Part shown: positions 18,402-30,747 of the stretch, one piece after another | How positions within the stretch are numbered: the stretch's first letter is position 1 | Layout: each line of letters starts with the position of its first letter | NCBI GenBank assembly: GCA_049999765.1 | Contig: JBNGIQ010002796.1 | Coordinates: 1 to 49,740 of the forward strand | Direction of reading: 5' to 3' | DNA length: 49,740 nucleotides | Origin: Phaeoceros laevis | Taxonomy: Eukaryota; Anthocerotophyta; Anthocerotopsida; Notothyladales | Program-made: the position numbers and the translations under genes | The notes under the pieces: model-generated | The model's database searches: none | Told to the model about the DNA's origin: nothing | Seen by the model: the letters and a program-made list of their open reading frames with translations, nothing else

Positions 18402-20401
18402 ATGCAGCGGGTTAGCCAAGATGGAGTGCGCATGCTGCGCAAATGCTTGCGAAGTGTTGAGCAGTGGCCTGCCAACTCGCACACTTCTGAACATGCTTTG
18501 CCTCTTCGTTGGCAATTGCAAAGACTGGTTTGCAGTTTAGCAGGGAGGAGAAGCTTAGCAGCAGTAGAGGACACAAGAGGTCTTACGAGAAGCTGGCTCG
18601 ATAGAATTGTGGAAGCGCGGGAGGCCAACACAAGCCATTTCTCCATGCAACAATTGAGGGGAGCCAAAGTGAATGGATCTGAGGTTTGCGGCGATCACCA
18701 ATCGAAATCCATGTGGGTTGACAGAAAGAGTTTCACAGCAGGTGTTGACTGAAGACTTTGATTGCAGGTGAAGGCGGGGCAAATTATAGAACGGAAAGGT
18801 TGTCGTCATTGACCTGCCAGAAAAATTGATCTGATGCCCGTACACCTCCATGTGCGATCCTCACCTTTTGCTGTCCAATGTTGGTTGCAGGTCGACTTGT
18901 CCAGGTTGGCACCGTCATATTGTCACAGGAATATTACTGGCTCTACCTGCAATTCTTCTCGACGCCTGAGAAGTAACCAGGAAGATTTCTGTGACTGTAG
19001 GTATTGACAACACAGCATACACAGCAAGGGCGTGGCGGTGCAACAATCCAGGTTAGAAGAGACTGGCATTCTAATTCTCATCTCGAGTTTGGTGGAGCAT
19101 AGGAAATAGGTTGAAACTAAACCACGAAGTCTTATGGTTCTGGAAGTAGGTTGAGATCAGGGATGTCCAGAGTGGGTTGAAGTCGACTGAGAGGTTCCGC
19201 ACAACTGAAGCTATTGAGAGTATGTAGCCCTCCAATACAATCTTGGTGCTTGTCTTCCTGGTGACATGGTTAGCTGCATAGCAGAGGTGCATCAGCCACT
19301 GTTGTGGTCCACAGTGTAAACCGAAGTGTTTGCAGGAGTATTTGTAGAAGAAAAGAGCTTCACATTTTTGTATGAGGAGGGTGGACTCGTATATCTCATG
19401 GAGTAGGTTTTCCTCTTGCCTACCGCTTAAGGGCTGTTAGAATGGTTTGTTTCTCATTCGTCGGTTTGTTAGTAACTTGCTGAAACACTACTACTCAATT
19501 CTCAGGTATCGGATGTACTGACATAACATTTTGTCCAGTCCAAGTTCCTATGAGCAGGTCGAGCTATCCAAGGAACTTCTGGGCTCTGGAGCAGCGTACC
19601 TCGCTGGTAAAAACCTGCAATCAGATTGCCCCGCTTGCATATCTGGACTCCTACACTCCACTGCTGCATTGTTAGACGCTTACGCTCCATGTTGGCATTT
19701 GTGAAACAGATGGCATGGCTGTTGCTGTGCAGCAATATGACGGAAAACCTCTTTCTGCTACAGTTCCAGCAAAGGTGACTTGTACAGTTGAAAAAGCTGA
19801 GCCCTACTTCAAAGGGCAAACAGCAACACCCACGTATGGCCTCAACTGTGGTTCAGTTCGTCTTGCTGAAGTTTCTCATTGTAGTCTAGCTTTTTGTGGG
19901 GCATGATGCTGCTTGTTCAATAGTTTAGAAGCACGTATCACATGCCCGCTACCGCCTGAATCTGAACGAGCTGGTGAAGTGTAGTTTTCTGAACTTTTGA
20001 AATCGTTGAAGTCAGAGGTTGCCTGCATAGTTCTAAAGCTCTTACTTGTGTATGTGAGCAGCTACAAGCGAGCAGTTCTTACAACTGGGGCGACTGTGAT
20101 GGTAGGAATTAACTGTTCTTCTGACAAGCACCTTTCACTTCTGACTTTGTCTTTTCCAAATATTCAAGCAGTACATGCTCTCATCATGTATGCTGTTGCA
20201 CCTAGGAGAATTCTGAGCCAAATGCCGTGCAGGTACCATCTTTCATTGTTGAGGGAGACGAGATTGTTGTTGACACGAGAGACAACTCATATGTCACAAG
20301 GTGGAATTTAAGGAATTTCACAGTCATGCCCTTTTATCTGCATGCTGGGTTTAGAAAATGGGAGATGACCTTGTTTCACATCTTGCAGATCAAAAGAATG
20401 A
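18402..20401 (+). CDS. EFP: Organellar elongation factor P (EF-P)
   Basis: EF-P binds the ribosome between P and E sites and relieves stalling at proline runs; this copy probably serves mitochondria or plastids. The N-terminus (MQRVSQDGVRMLRKCLRS...) is Arg-rich and acid-poor like a mitochondrial presequence. The KOW domain reads VKAGQIIERKGRLVQVLTTQ, then QQGRGGATIQVEIRDVQSG. The OB domains follow (TERFRTTEAIERVFVEEKS, YEEGGLVYLMDPSSYEQVEL, ATVPAKVTCTVEKAEP, TGATVMVPSFIVEGDEIVVD, DNSYVTRSKE-stop). Eleven exons: 18402-18683, 18768-18798, 18891-18904, 19001-19051, 19150-19219, 19336-19402, 19539-19606, 19710-19833, 20062-20101, 20233-20300 and 20389-20401, 275 aa, in phase. Exon 3 is only 14 nt. 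The modified loop residue (Lys34/Arg32 in bacteria) is Arg here (QGRGG). The gene is convergent with IFT122. Confidence 0.94.
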
Positions 20402-20796
20402 ACCTTGTGGGAAGAGAAGGCCTCCTTGCGCCTGCTGTGCACATTCGAATCATAGGTAGAGCCTTCGAGAAAGAGATCAGACTGTTCCCTTGGCTAATAT
20501 TCATTTGCTCTTCACAGGCCATTGCTGTGTCTGTGGTTGCTTTGTAGACTGCAACATTGCACCAGATAGCTACGTGAATCCCGTCTTCCAATATGCAATC
20601 TTTGTGGCATTTCACTTTCTGTAACGATGCAAGTTAAAATAAGTTTGGGATGCCACCTGGCTTAGAATCTTAGGTCTGATATTGCAAACTTACAGAGCTG
20701 GGTATTCCTTCAATAGATTGTTCTTCGCATGAGTTCAGCAGTTGAACTTTGCAGATCAGTGAAACATCCAGTCACTCAAATTGGCTCATTCGCCAT

Positions 20797-23700
20797 TCAG
20801 CCTGATTCGTGTCTGCCAAGACTGCTCCTCAGGGATTCGGTGACCCCACGACCCTCAGTACTTCTGGAGGTTGATCGTAGACTCTTGAAATTTCCAGAGT
20901 CCGTTTCAACCGACTCCGCATAAGTGTTTCTGGTTCTGCGACTTTCCATTTGCTCAGAGTGTGTGTCAACCCCAGAGTGTGGAAGTATGGTGGTCGAGAG
21001 CTGATAGCTAACCTCGGGATGACCACCTGATGTTCTTCGTAACAGGTCAGACTGCTCAACAAAGGTTTCAACCACAGCCTGCAGGCCTGAAACACGCAGG
21101 CCAGTGTTGCGGCAAAAGGGGCACACGCCATCTTCTAGTACGGCAATGTCCCACTCCACTTGCTCAAAGAAATGAGTGCAGCAAGGGCACTGGCACACTA
21201 CAAGCAATGGGTCAACTATGAAGTAGTATCGGTGCACTTGTGTTGTGAAAAGTGGCCTTTGCACTATGACCTGATTCTTCTCCAAACGGCTGAGAGTTGC
21301 AGGCCCAACTTCAATTGTGCCACTCTTCTTAGTTGATGTGGACAGCAGTGCATGTTGCCCTAGTAAGGTACTCACACCACCAAGATCCGACGTGCCCAAG
21401 TTGTTTAGATATCTCGGTTGTACCCTGGATTGATCAGCTAGGTGCTTTGAGGGTCGAGATTGTAAGAGCTCCATAGCTTGCTCGTGGCTGGTACCTTCCT
21501 CCAGAACAAATTCAACCTGTGAAACTCCCAAGGCATACTGTTCAAGACACAGGAGGACCTCTGCCCTTCACCACCAAAAGACAGGCCTTTGGGACATGCA
21601 AACTCACCAATGGCAGTTGATCAAAGGTAACAAAGGATCTAAAGAAGGGCTGCCCACACCGGCTGCAACTCTCTTCACTTGCTGAGGATGTCAGTTGCAT
21701 AGGGGAAGAGCACGAGTAACAGAACGGCACGTCGAAACTAGCTTTCCCATCATCAGCTCTGGCGGCCTTACCACGAACCACGAGCATAGCCAGATCCAAC
21801 TTGTCCACCCAGTCATTTGGTATCCTTAAACCTTGTAGACGTTCATAGGCATGCTTAGCAACTTTGTAGCAACCTGTGGCAACTTTCCACATTAGCCTAG
21901 CTCACAATGAAGATTCACTTCAGCAAACTTGGATAGGATGGAGTATCACTTACCAAGCTGCTCACCATACTTCGCTACAGTGACGAGAGTGTTGACTAAG
22001 GACACTCCCTTTGGTGGCGTTAGTATTTGAGACAGAAGATAGCGACCTATGTTGAAGAGAGCATCAGGGGTAGTTGTTCGGAATGGCTCGTTGATGGATT
22101 GATCAATGAAGGAGTAGGCGTAGTAGATCTCCGACTGCTTCTTCATGGAATTACACTCGTCAAGCTTGTCCTGCTTCTTGTCGTTCAAGTTGCTTTCATG
22201 CCAAAGGTCCAGAGCCAATTGCCAACACAGGTGTGAGGCATCCTTGAATCGCTTCTCCTTCACCTGAAATTAACAATAAGCGCCAGACAGGTTCTGGGTG
22301 AACATGAGCTTTTACTCGAGGTAGATGCAATACTGACCGCATTGGTAATGCGCTGCTTTTGCAGTCGTTCAGCCAAATCCGATCGACCAGCATCTCTATA
22401 GGCGGCTCGGGCCTCATCAAACCTATCATTTTTTATCAGCCAATCCCCGTATGGGATGTACACATTGTCCAGAATCTCAGGATGAAGCTTTTTGAGTGCG
22501 AATGCATCCTCCCACTGGTGTAACTCCATGTGGAGAGCCAGACTTGACCTGAACAGACAATGAAAGGCCCCCTAGGTCAGACCTCTTTCTTTGAATATAT
22601 TATTGCAAAGCAAGACGGCGCTATGACCCACACCTGATGTCACCAAGCTTGTTATACGTCTCAAAGGCATGAGCGTACTGCCCTGCATTTCGCATTAGAG
22701 AAGCACATAAACTCAGTTCAGCTTTGCTGGTTTTCTTCAACCTTCTTGCCACCTGTGCAGATAAACAATTGTAAGCATTTGATGATATTCCCAGCCACAT
22801 ATCTGCAAAAGGTACTCACTGCTTAGTCTTTCATTATGGTGTGAACAAGAATACCCAGAAAAGTTCGCACAAAAGCACGGAGGGAGACGAAATTATCGAG
22901 AGATAGACACCTCTATAAGCTTCGAAGCGGGGCCATGGTCAACAAGCAGACCAAGGGCTTTCTCGGGCTGTCCTGCAACTAGATACATATCTGCTGCACT
23001 TTCATGATCCATGGTCTCCTCTGTCCACTCTGCCTGCTTTTGAATTATGTCTTGCATATGTGCTTTGCACCCAGATTCATTGTTTTGAACACTTTTTTCT
23101 GCTAGTGCTCGGGCTTCATCAAACATGCGTAAATCAGAATACATCTCCATCGCTCTACTGATTTGACCAGCCTCGACATATATCTTGGCCGCCTCTTCAA
23201 ATTTGCCCTGCAGTTTCCATGTCCCCCACATTTGCAGCGGTTACCAACCTTCTATCTGCCACAAGTGTGTACGACAAGACCAGGGTCACATGACATACCT
23301 CATATGCCAGCACACAAGCTGAAACTAAAGGCTTTTGCAACTGTGAATGACCTTGATGTAGGCGGTGAAGCAAGTCCAAGAAGCACATCTCCCTTATACG
23401 AACGAAACCGGCACGAGCAATTTCCCAGGACTGGTGCTGCAGGGCATCAATTGCCAGCCAGCGCCAGTCAGCTTCCGTCACACCAAGGCATGCTACTCTG
23501 TAAGCCTGGTCAAACTGCTTTCTTTCCGCGTACTGACGCATACTTGTGGATTGGGGAACTTCTATCGTCTGTAGTGCCATATCATCCAAACCATGCTGGA
23601 GAATCAGTGCTGGCTGAAGAAGGTACTCTTCCGTTAAGTACAGGCAAGCTAGATTACCTGCATTGACAAATGATGTAGACAGAATATTTTGGATCCCTGA

Positions 23701-26700
23701 AACCCAACCACGTAACCCTGCAGCTTTTGACGGTGTACGGGGAAATCTGCAGTTTTGATGTTCAGCATTCCGCCACCAGAATAGCACAGCATGGTCTCCA
23801 TCTCTGTGTTCCAAGCAACAGAGGTTGCATTCAATTCCTCAAACACGACATCTTCAGTCTGTATTTCAGTCACCGATCGATGAAGTCAGGCTAAAAGAAA
23901 CAGAGCTAAAAATCACAGTTCACAAGCCGACCAAGTTAATGCATTTCAGGTTAGAGTACACGTTCTTCAACATCCGGATGCACACAGTGATCGGCCGCAG
24001 TATAAATTAATTTGCAAACTTTGTTTGCAACGCATTCTAGCACAGGAGAAGGGGAGCCTAAGAATATGGTATCTGTACCTGTAGGTCATAGACAAGCATC
24101 TGGGAATTCTCATCCACGATAGCTAGCTTGCAGCGCTTCGCTGACAGGTCAAGGCATCGAATTCCGTATTTATGCTTGTACAGCCTGATAGGGAATGCAC
24201 TGTGTATCCAAACTCGTACGATTAAGCCATTTTTCATTCCAATCAACAATCCCTCCCCTCCAGGCGGGCCACCACAAACCTGTGCTGCACAGAACATACT
24301 GTTACCAAGGTGATGCATGCTGCTTGATGAATTGAACTCCAATACATCAAGACAGACGATAAGAGGGTCATGTGATAATAATGAGAAGTTGGTGCTTGCC
24401 ACTTTGAATGGGGATACACATGTCACGCACTGCACTGTTTGGACTATGAAAGCCACAATCTAAACCTCCAAGTAACATCGCTGAACGTAATCAAAATAAC
24501 AACTTTGAAACAACCTTGATATATCTTATGAGTGATTCAAGAATCCACTCCCGCTGTTTGTTGCCATCCAGCGAGTAGAGCTGCAAGTTCTTTTCCTGCA
24601 TCATACCGAGAGAGAGCTCAACTGCTGTAGGGAGAAAGGTAGTACCACCTGAGAACAATGGCTCAATGTTTGCACAATATGCATCACCAGATTACATCGA
24701 GCTCACCTGACAAAGGGTTATATGCTGTGCTGTGAGGACCAACAAATTACAATCAAGAGATTGGTTGATTTTTCCACATGGACGGTAATGTGGTTTCATG
24801 GCAACTTCCTCACTCAGCTCATACAAAACTATGCGATTTGATAGCTGGACTGCAAGGCGATCCTTGTAGACTGCAATCTTCTTTATGTAGTCAGCACACT
24901 TGATCCGCACCTGCTGATTACCTGTACTTAGCCTTGCGATTTTGCTCCAAAGAATACAAGAGAATAATTCACTTATTTATTTGAAATGCAATTCGTGCTC
25001 ACAACCACTTGGATATAGTTACCACAAAGTGCTGACGGGTCTGTCAGGTTCCTCTAACCTTCACATTTGTCAAGAGATGCTGGACAACTACATCAGTCAT
25101 TGCATCTCTGAATGCATATCGCTCCTGGTATAATCCATGCACCTGAGATCACAGAAGAACGTCCTTGGATCAAGTCCTCGCATGATCTAAGCTCTTAAAA
25201 CTTACACACATTTACAAGAAAACTAGGTCATACCGTAGAGAACACTAATTGAAGCATAGAGATACTGCCGTCGTTGCAGCCCACCACAATGTAGTCATGC
25301 TTTGGCCGTGAACGGACAGTCCAGACCCAATCTGCAGTCTCACACAGTACCGTAAGCTTGATGCCTTCCTTTGAATACATCATCACCTGCACAAGGTAAT
25401 ATACACTTCAGGTCTTTTTTGTTTACAATGTGGTATGATCATACAGCATTGGACTGGAAGGCTGGAATAAGCACACCTTGTTGTCTGACCCTCCTACTGA
25501 CACATACTGCCCATCGTGGTAGCTCACACAACAAGGATCAAAACCTAGTTCCTTATCTTTTCCTACCTGTAACGTGTTGGATGGGATGTGTCAGTATACA
25601 GATGAATTTGCTCAAACTAGCATCCATGGCTACTGAGGGAACGCACATATTGAATGCAGATGCAAACCTGCTTGCCTGATATATCATAGAATGACAACGT
25701 GCCATCCCAGCAGCCGACAGCAAGCATGTGTGATGCTTTTGTCTGGGCCAGATTCCACTGCAATGTCCAGACAGGTGCTGATCGCTCTATAATTGCCTGC
25801 ATAAGATGTATTAACAGCTGAATGAGAGGACCCAGGTCCTTTGGATGGTGTTGAGCGTTCCTGTTCATGGCATAGTCAAGGGGTTCACCTGCTCAACTCC
25901 ACTCCTGTCGCAGAGTGAAATGTGACCACTGTACATGCCTAATGCTAACCGCTGTCCATCTCCCGTCCAGGAGCAGCAAAGAATCTGGTCGTAATGCCAG
26001 TTCATAACGTTAGGAAAGCGACAGAGTTCCTAGACGCAGAGCTTATAGCTCCTGTAGAGGAGAGAAACACTAGACTACCTTTGAGAGTGATTTATGCTTG
26101 GTGACCTCCTTTTGCTCGGGAGACCATATTCCAAAATCCTTCGCTGTTCCACTAGCCAACTGCAAGTAAATTTGGAGGTTCAAACCAAACATATAATACA
26201 ATACGTTTTAATAGTAAAACAGGACCAAAACCAGTCAGTATGTCAGCTGTAGAGACCTGCTGGGTAACAGGGTTGTATGCAAGACACTGTACAGAGTCGC
26301 CATGGCTGTACTTGAGGATTCCCTCCGCCTACCAGTATACGAATTCTCATTTCAGGTCATGTCGCTCGGCTTGTTTTGCAATCGCGATTCGTGCTAAATT
26401 GGTAAGCGGTACGTATGACAAATACTGTTGTTACCTTGTGGGTCCAAATGATAATAGTCTTGTCAGCCCCCCCTGATGCAAATCTCTTCCCATCACGAGA
26501 GTAGGCCACACAATAAACTGCATCTTTGTGACCTGTAAACAGGCAGACATGTTGCCTAACAAATACCCCAAACAAATTTCAACGCTCATGCCTGAAAAAA
26601 GAGACATGAATACCACCTTTGAGAGAATGCAGCAAATCACCCTCCGCTGCATCATACATGAGTACACGACTTCCCACAGCTGCAATAAGCTGACTTCCAT

Positions 26701-26990
26701 CTGCAGGCGCGAAACACCTTCACTCGTATAACTGCTTTTGGGAAAGACAGCATAATCCACGACGAATAAATTTCCTGCGACCAATACCTGGCCTGAAAGC
26801 CACATCATAGCAAATGCTCTTGCTACCTTCATGTTCGGGCTGAAGACACGAAACATTCAAACAAGGGCTGTTAGAATGAGAAAAGGAGACACGACAGCCT
26901 GCCCTAGAGCTGCAACACTGTTGCAGATCTGAATGCCAATTAGGAAATTATGCTTACCACATTGTCAGTCCATGATACAACTGCTCGCAT
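20797..26990 (-). CDS. IFT122: Intraflagellar transport protein 122 (IFT-A complex)
   Basis: IFT-A subunit for retrograde transport in cilia and flagella. The start is [11 protein letters not shown] (exon 26990-26958), followed by [27 protein letters not shown] and [33 protein letters not shown]. Many WD40 exons follow ([23 protein letters not shown] near 25,700; [23 protein letters not shown] near 24,850; [26 protein letters not shown] near 24,130; [43 protein letters not shown] near 23,770). The C-terminal TPR-like solenoid has [22 protein letters not shown]-rich helices and [33 protein letters not shown]...CPFC zinc motif lies near 21,150. Roughly two dozen short introns; I did not fix every boundary. 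About 90 residues beyond the zinc motif, rich in Ser/Arg, exceed the animal protein. The identity is secure. Confidence 0.95.
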
Positions 26991-27302
26991 TTTCCTGCCA
27001 AATGGATCCCAAAATTGCCCACATTGGCTCTTGCCCCACGGAAGACTGGACCATCACCGTTCGGCCCTGAGGAGGCGATCCCAATCATAGGCTGAGATAT
27101 CGACTGCTGAACTCAGTGCAAATGCTCGGCCTTTTTATGAACTTCGCTCGTCGGGAGTGCTTCCTGCTGTGAGGACAGAGAGAAAGTCGGAGGAGAAGAA
27201 CAGTTGTGGGGGTTTAACCACAGTTAGGAGTTGGTTCTGTTTCTTTATTTCGTTGGGTGGCTCATCTCATCCAGCAGGGAAACGAGAAGAGAACTGAGGG
27301 CC
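26991..27302. promoter_or_regulatory. Divergent promoter region, IFT122 / NDH-L
   Basis: About 310 bp separate the start codons of a ciliary gene and a plastid photosynthesis gene. These would be expected to be expressed in different cells (sperm versus green tissue). No TATA box is obvious to me. Confidence 0.45.
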
Positions 27303-28443
27303 ATGAGCGCCATGGCCGCGGTGGGCACAGCTCCCTCCTCTTGGTTCTCAGTCTCCTCCGCTGTTTCCCGTCCCCAGTCAGTTGCATCTGCCAGTCCCTC
27401 CTGTTCGACATCCTTTTCCTTGTCCTACGGATACTCGAGTTTGTCTGCATCCAGCGATGGTGTCTCACGACTGGAATGCGCTCGGCTACGAACGCAAATG
27501 CTGGATTCCCCACGGAGGGCGAGCGGAGTTAGCCGGAGCGGCTTCGTGCGGAGCTCCTTGGACGCGCACGAGAAGCAGCCGTTGAGTTTTCCGTCTGTCA
27601 TTGTGAGGCTCCTTCCTTTGTGCACTTGCTGCTGCAGTGTGGTACCGTGGACGCCTAGGAGACTGGGCAAGAAGAACATGGCTGCACATCACTTTTTTCA
27701 GGGGGAAGCATACCCATTCTTTCCGTGACAGTGTTAAGCTATTTGGCTCGGCAGGAAGAATGTCAGCAGCGTCTGCTGGTGACGTCAGGAGACGGAGATA
27801 TCCGGTGGAAAGAGACAATTTCAGCAGCTGTTTTGGCAACAGCAACCTTCTTGCAGGTATTTCTGGCTTCTCTTGGTGTCGCTGAATTTGATGCACAGTT
27901 CTTGGCACATTGCCTCACCAGTGTTCTTGCCACATTGCTCTCAACATTGTTGCCTAACAGGTCGGAGACTCGGCATTAGCAGGAGAGTTTGGGCCCAGGT
28001 TTAGAGACCTCCCAGATTTCAGAACCACCCCGGAAGGATGGGTTGTTGTAGGAATCACCTCGCTCGTGGCAGCGGGTATCTACTTTATTGTCATACCTGT
28101 GAGTTGCATCAACCGTCTTGTCTTCAAAGCTCAATGATTTGCATCCCTTTCGCTTGCTGAATTGTGGTAGTAAAGGAGGAAATACATCCTACAGGTGATC
28201 CTGTACTACTATCTTAACAAGCGGTGGTACAAAAGGAATCTGCCAGAAACGATCTTCCAATTTTTGCTAGTCTTCCTGTTCTTTCCCGGGTAAAGTATCT
28301 CTGCTATTTGTGGCTGCCATCGTTGTATTTTTCTGTCATGGACGATCTGTCACATTTGAAACTTTGTTGTTTTCAGGCTTCTGCTTCTGGCACCTTTCAT
28401 CAACTTCCGGCCCTTACCTAAAAATGGAGCAAAGGCCCCCTGA
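27303..28443 (+). CDS. NDHL: NAD(P)H dehydrogenase-like complex subunit L (NDH-L)
   Basis: Small membrane subunit of the thylakoid NDH complex, which mediates cyclic electron flow around photosystem I. Five exons: 27303-27602, 27755-27856, 27961-28098, 28195-28289 and 28377-28443, 233 aa, in phase. The first ~100 residues are Ser/Ala-rich with few acidic residues, a typical plastid transit peptide. The mature part has two membrane spans (WVVVGITSLVAAGIYFIVIP and IFQFLLVFLFFPGLLLLAPF). Between them is the NdhL hallmark YYYLNKRWYKR, and the end matches cyanobacterial NdhL (FINFRPLP). Its presence suggests that the organism keeps a functional plastid NDH complex. An in-frame ATG lies nine bases after the chosen start. 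Confidence 0.9.
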
Positions 28444-28707
28444 GGACTGCCATTCCAGACCATGTACTATAAGGTGTGCATATTAGATAGCCTGTACTGA
28501 GTAGAACGATCCTCGGTGTAGGAGTGAACAGCTTGAATGTGTGACAATTGGCACGCCTGCTGCTCACCAATGCTGTTGCAGGGTTTGCAACGGTGAATTC
28601 CATATATTTTAAGCACGATGCCAGAAGCATTGACGGAAGTAGGGTTGTAGGTGTATATGTACAATGTACAACACAACTCCCACTATCCGAAAGGTGAATT
28701 TTTGTGA

Positions 28708-29970
28708 ATGGCACGTTCTGTTGCTGCGGTCTACCCTGCATCACGCAGGAGTCGCCCTTCTCTTCTGAACCTGTGCGTGGGATTTTTGGGGCGTCATCTT
28801 GAAGATGTCATTGATGGCGTTCATCTCTTCGCTCCCGCTCTGCCCGCTACGGTCAAGGTACTTCGAGATCGCAACGATAGGAATCAGATTGCATGATTGT
28901 CCCATGGATCTAGGGCTCATCGTCGGTCGGTTGGTCAAGGTTGCCAGGGGACGTTGCTCGCGATTGCCCGGAGGCGGGGCCTGCTGTGTGATGATCTTCT
29001 CATAGCTCTGGCCGACGAGGAATGGGAGACTCTGGACGTGTCTGGATCCCAAATTTCTGATGCGGCCATGCGTCGAATTGCCGTGCTGTGCACACGGCTA
29101 CGAGCCGTTGATCTGACGTAAATTTGGTTTTTGGAGTTCCTGCTTGGATTCAGAACTTCAAACCCTGGTAGCTGGCTTGCCGGGTTCACTGAACGTCAGG
29201 TGATTGTATGCAGCGGGTGTGAGTGGATTTCCTCTCGGGCTGTGCTGGCGTTGGTGCAACACTGCCCCTCTTTGGAGACTCTCAGATTAGGGTTGGTTCT
29301 CAACATCGCCTGGCACTGGATGACGATGAATGTAAGTTTGAATTGAATGTAATGGCCGAGTACGTGACTGGAGGTGATGCAGGGGAACCGCGGGTTCAGA
29401 TGTCGCTGCCAGGAATTCTCTGGACCATATCTTGCCAAAGCTCAACAGCCAGGACGAAGCAGAGGAAAGCTGGGAGACCCTGGACACCAGCAAAGTGGGA
29501 CGAGGAGCCCAAGCTCTGAGGTGGCTGGTGTGGGTATGTGCTGCTGTGGATGTTCTGTCATTCTTAGGCACCTCTGACAGGAGAAAGGGAAACTTACTCA
29601 GATCGGTTTGCAGCCCTCCATCGACTCGGCTTCCATTGATCACTTACGTCGTGAATGTCCGCGCGTAGTGGTGAATCCACCGGCTGTAGGCAGGGTACCT
29701 CGGGAAGCACTAACAGGAAGGCCTCTAGACGACCCTGCTGTCGAGGGTGTGGAGCTGGGGAGCTTGGTTCCTGTCCCTAGGCACAAATCATCTGCATCGG
29801 TTGCATCCATCCCAATAGCGGAGAAATTTAGGCTCGCTTTTGTGGCCAGGGCTGAGAGGCTAGCTCCCAAACGAGCCAAGAATTGGCGGCAGAACCAAAG
29901 ACGCGCGGAGAGGGCCTGGATGAGTACAGATCCAGATGCTAGGGCTCGCCTGTGGGCTAGGGAGGTTTGA
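28708..29970 (+). CDS. RNI-like leucine-rich repeat protein
   Basis: Leucine-rich-repeat protein of the ribonuclease-inhibitor/AMN1 type, a family that includes F-box-associated and free LRR proteins; the precise role is unknown. Exons 28708-28857, 28948-29117, 29214-29291, 29383-29533 and 29614-29970 join in phase to 301 aa. Repeats are visible in WETLDVSGSQISDAAMRRIA, LRAVDLTGCEWISSRAVLAL and HCPSLETLRLGG. The segment SWETLDTSKVGRGAQALRWL then precedes a basic tail (FVARAERLAPKRAKNWRQNQ). The N-terminus (SLLNLCVGFLGRHLEDVIDG) resembles the N-terminal region of plant proteins of this kind and has no recognisable F-box. The basic tail may be a nuclear signal; that is inference. Confidence 0.75.
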
Positions 29971-30747
29971 AGACTTCCTTGTACAGTGTACATGCAAAGA
30001 TTTTTCGTGTAAGATATGTTTTGATGTGATTTGATTTATTTCCAGTATTTACCGGGTAAAGACCAAGTTAGCTTAATTTTCTGTGTTGTAAGCTTGAACC
30101 TTTGGCGTTTCAACTACAACTCATGCAAACTTCTGGCAAATTAGCGAGATAAAATCGTGCCTCCTGAAACAGCCCTTGTAACGAGCTATTTTCAAACAAT
30201 TGATGTATCTACAAACGCCTCGAGCCCACAGTTCCGAGGAATCATGGAAACAAAGACTAACTACAAACAAAGCTAACTGCCCACAACGAGTGACCTCAAA
30301 ATGACTCGCCTTTGCCAACGCCACCTCAATCTAAGAATTCCAAGGGACTAGAGAAACCAACCAACCATGAGCTACGAATCTTAGTACAGGGCAAGCGGGT
30401 CAAGCTGACAGGACAAGGATCTGGCACTTTTCAACCACTGCAATTTGGGTTTCCTAAACCCAGTATGTATGTACAGTGAATTTGCTACTCACAAGTATTT
30501 GGACCGGCCGTGTGGCCATTATTTGGGTGAGTACCTGCTCCCAAGAACACCGTCTTCCCTGAAAGTGTCATGGCTTTCAACACTTACTTGCTCACCCTGC
30601 AACAAAGAAGAGCTTTCCAGGCTGCCTACTAGACGAAACCGGGGATATACTGCACCAGAATCCCTTAGCACAACTCAATTTGTACCCACCTGCAGCCGAA
30701 CCCAGACCATCCGCAACACACCAGATAATGACTGGCTCCAGTTCCTC
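29971..30747. other. Convergent 3' flanks, no gene seen
   Basis: 3' untranslated and intergenic DNA between the RNI-like gene (plus) and VPS32 (minus). No open frame with similarity to a known family. Confidence 0.4.

Noticed and set aside
18330-19000. Apparent similarity to a squalene-synthase-like complex I assembly factor (TRSWLDRIVEAREAN; RSNQEDF)
   Set aside because: Joining the exons showed the region to be the presequence, KOW domain and introns of an EF-P gene. The second match falls in an intron.
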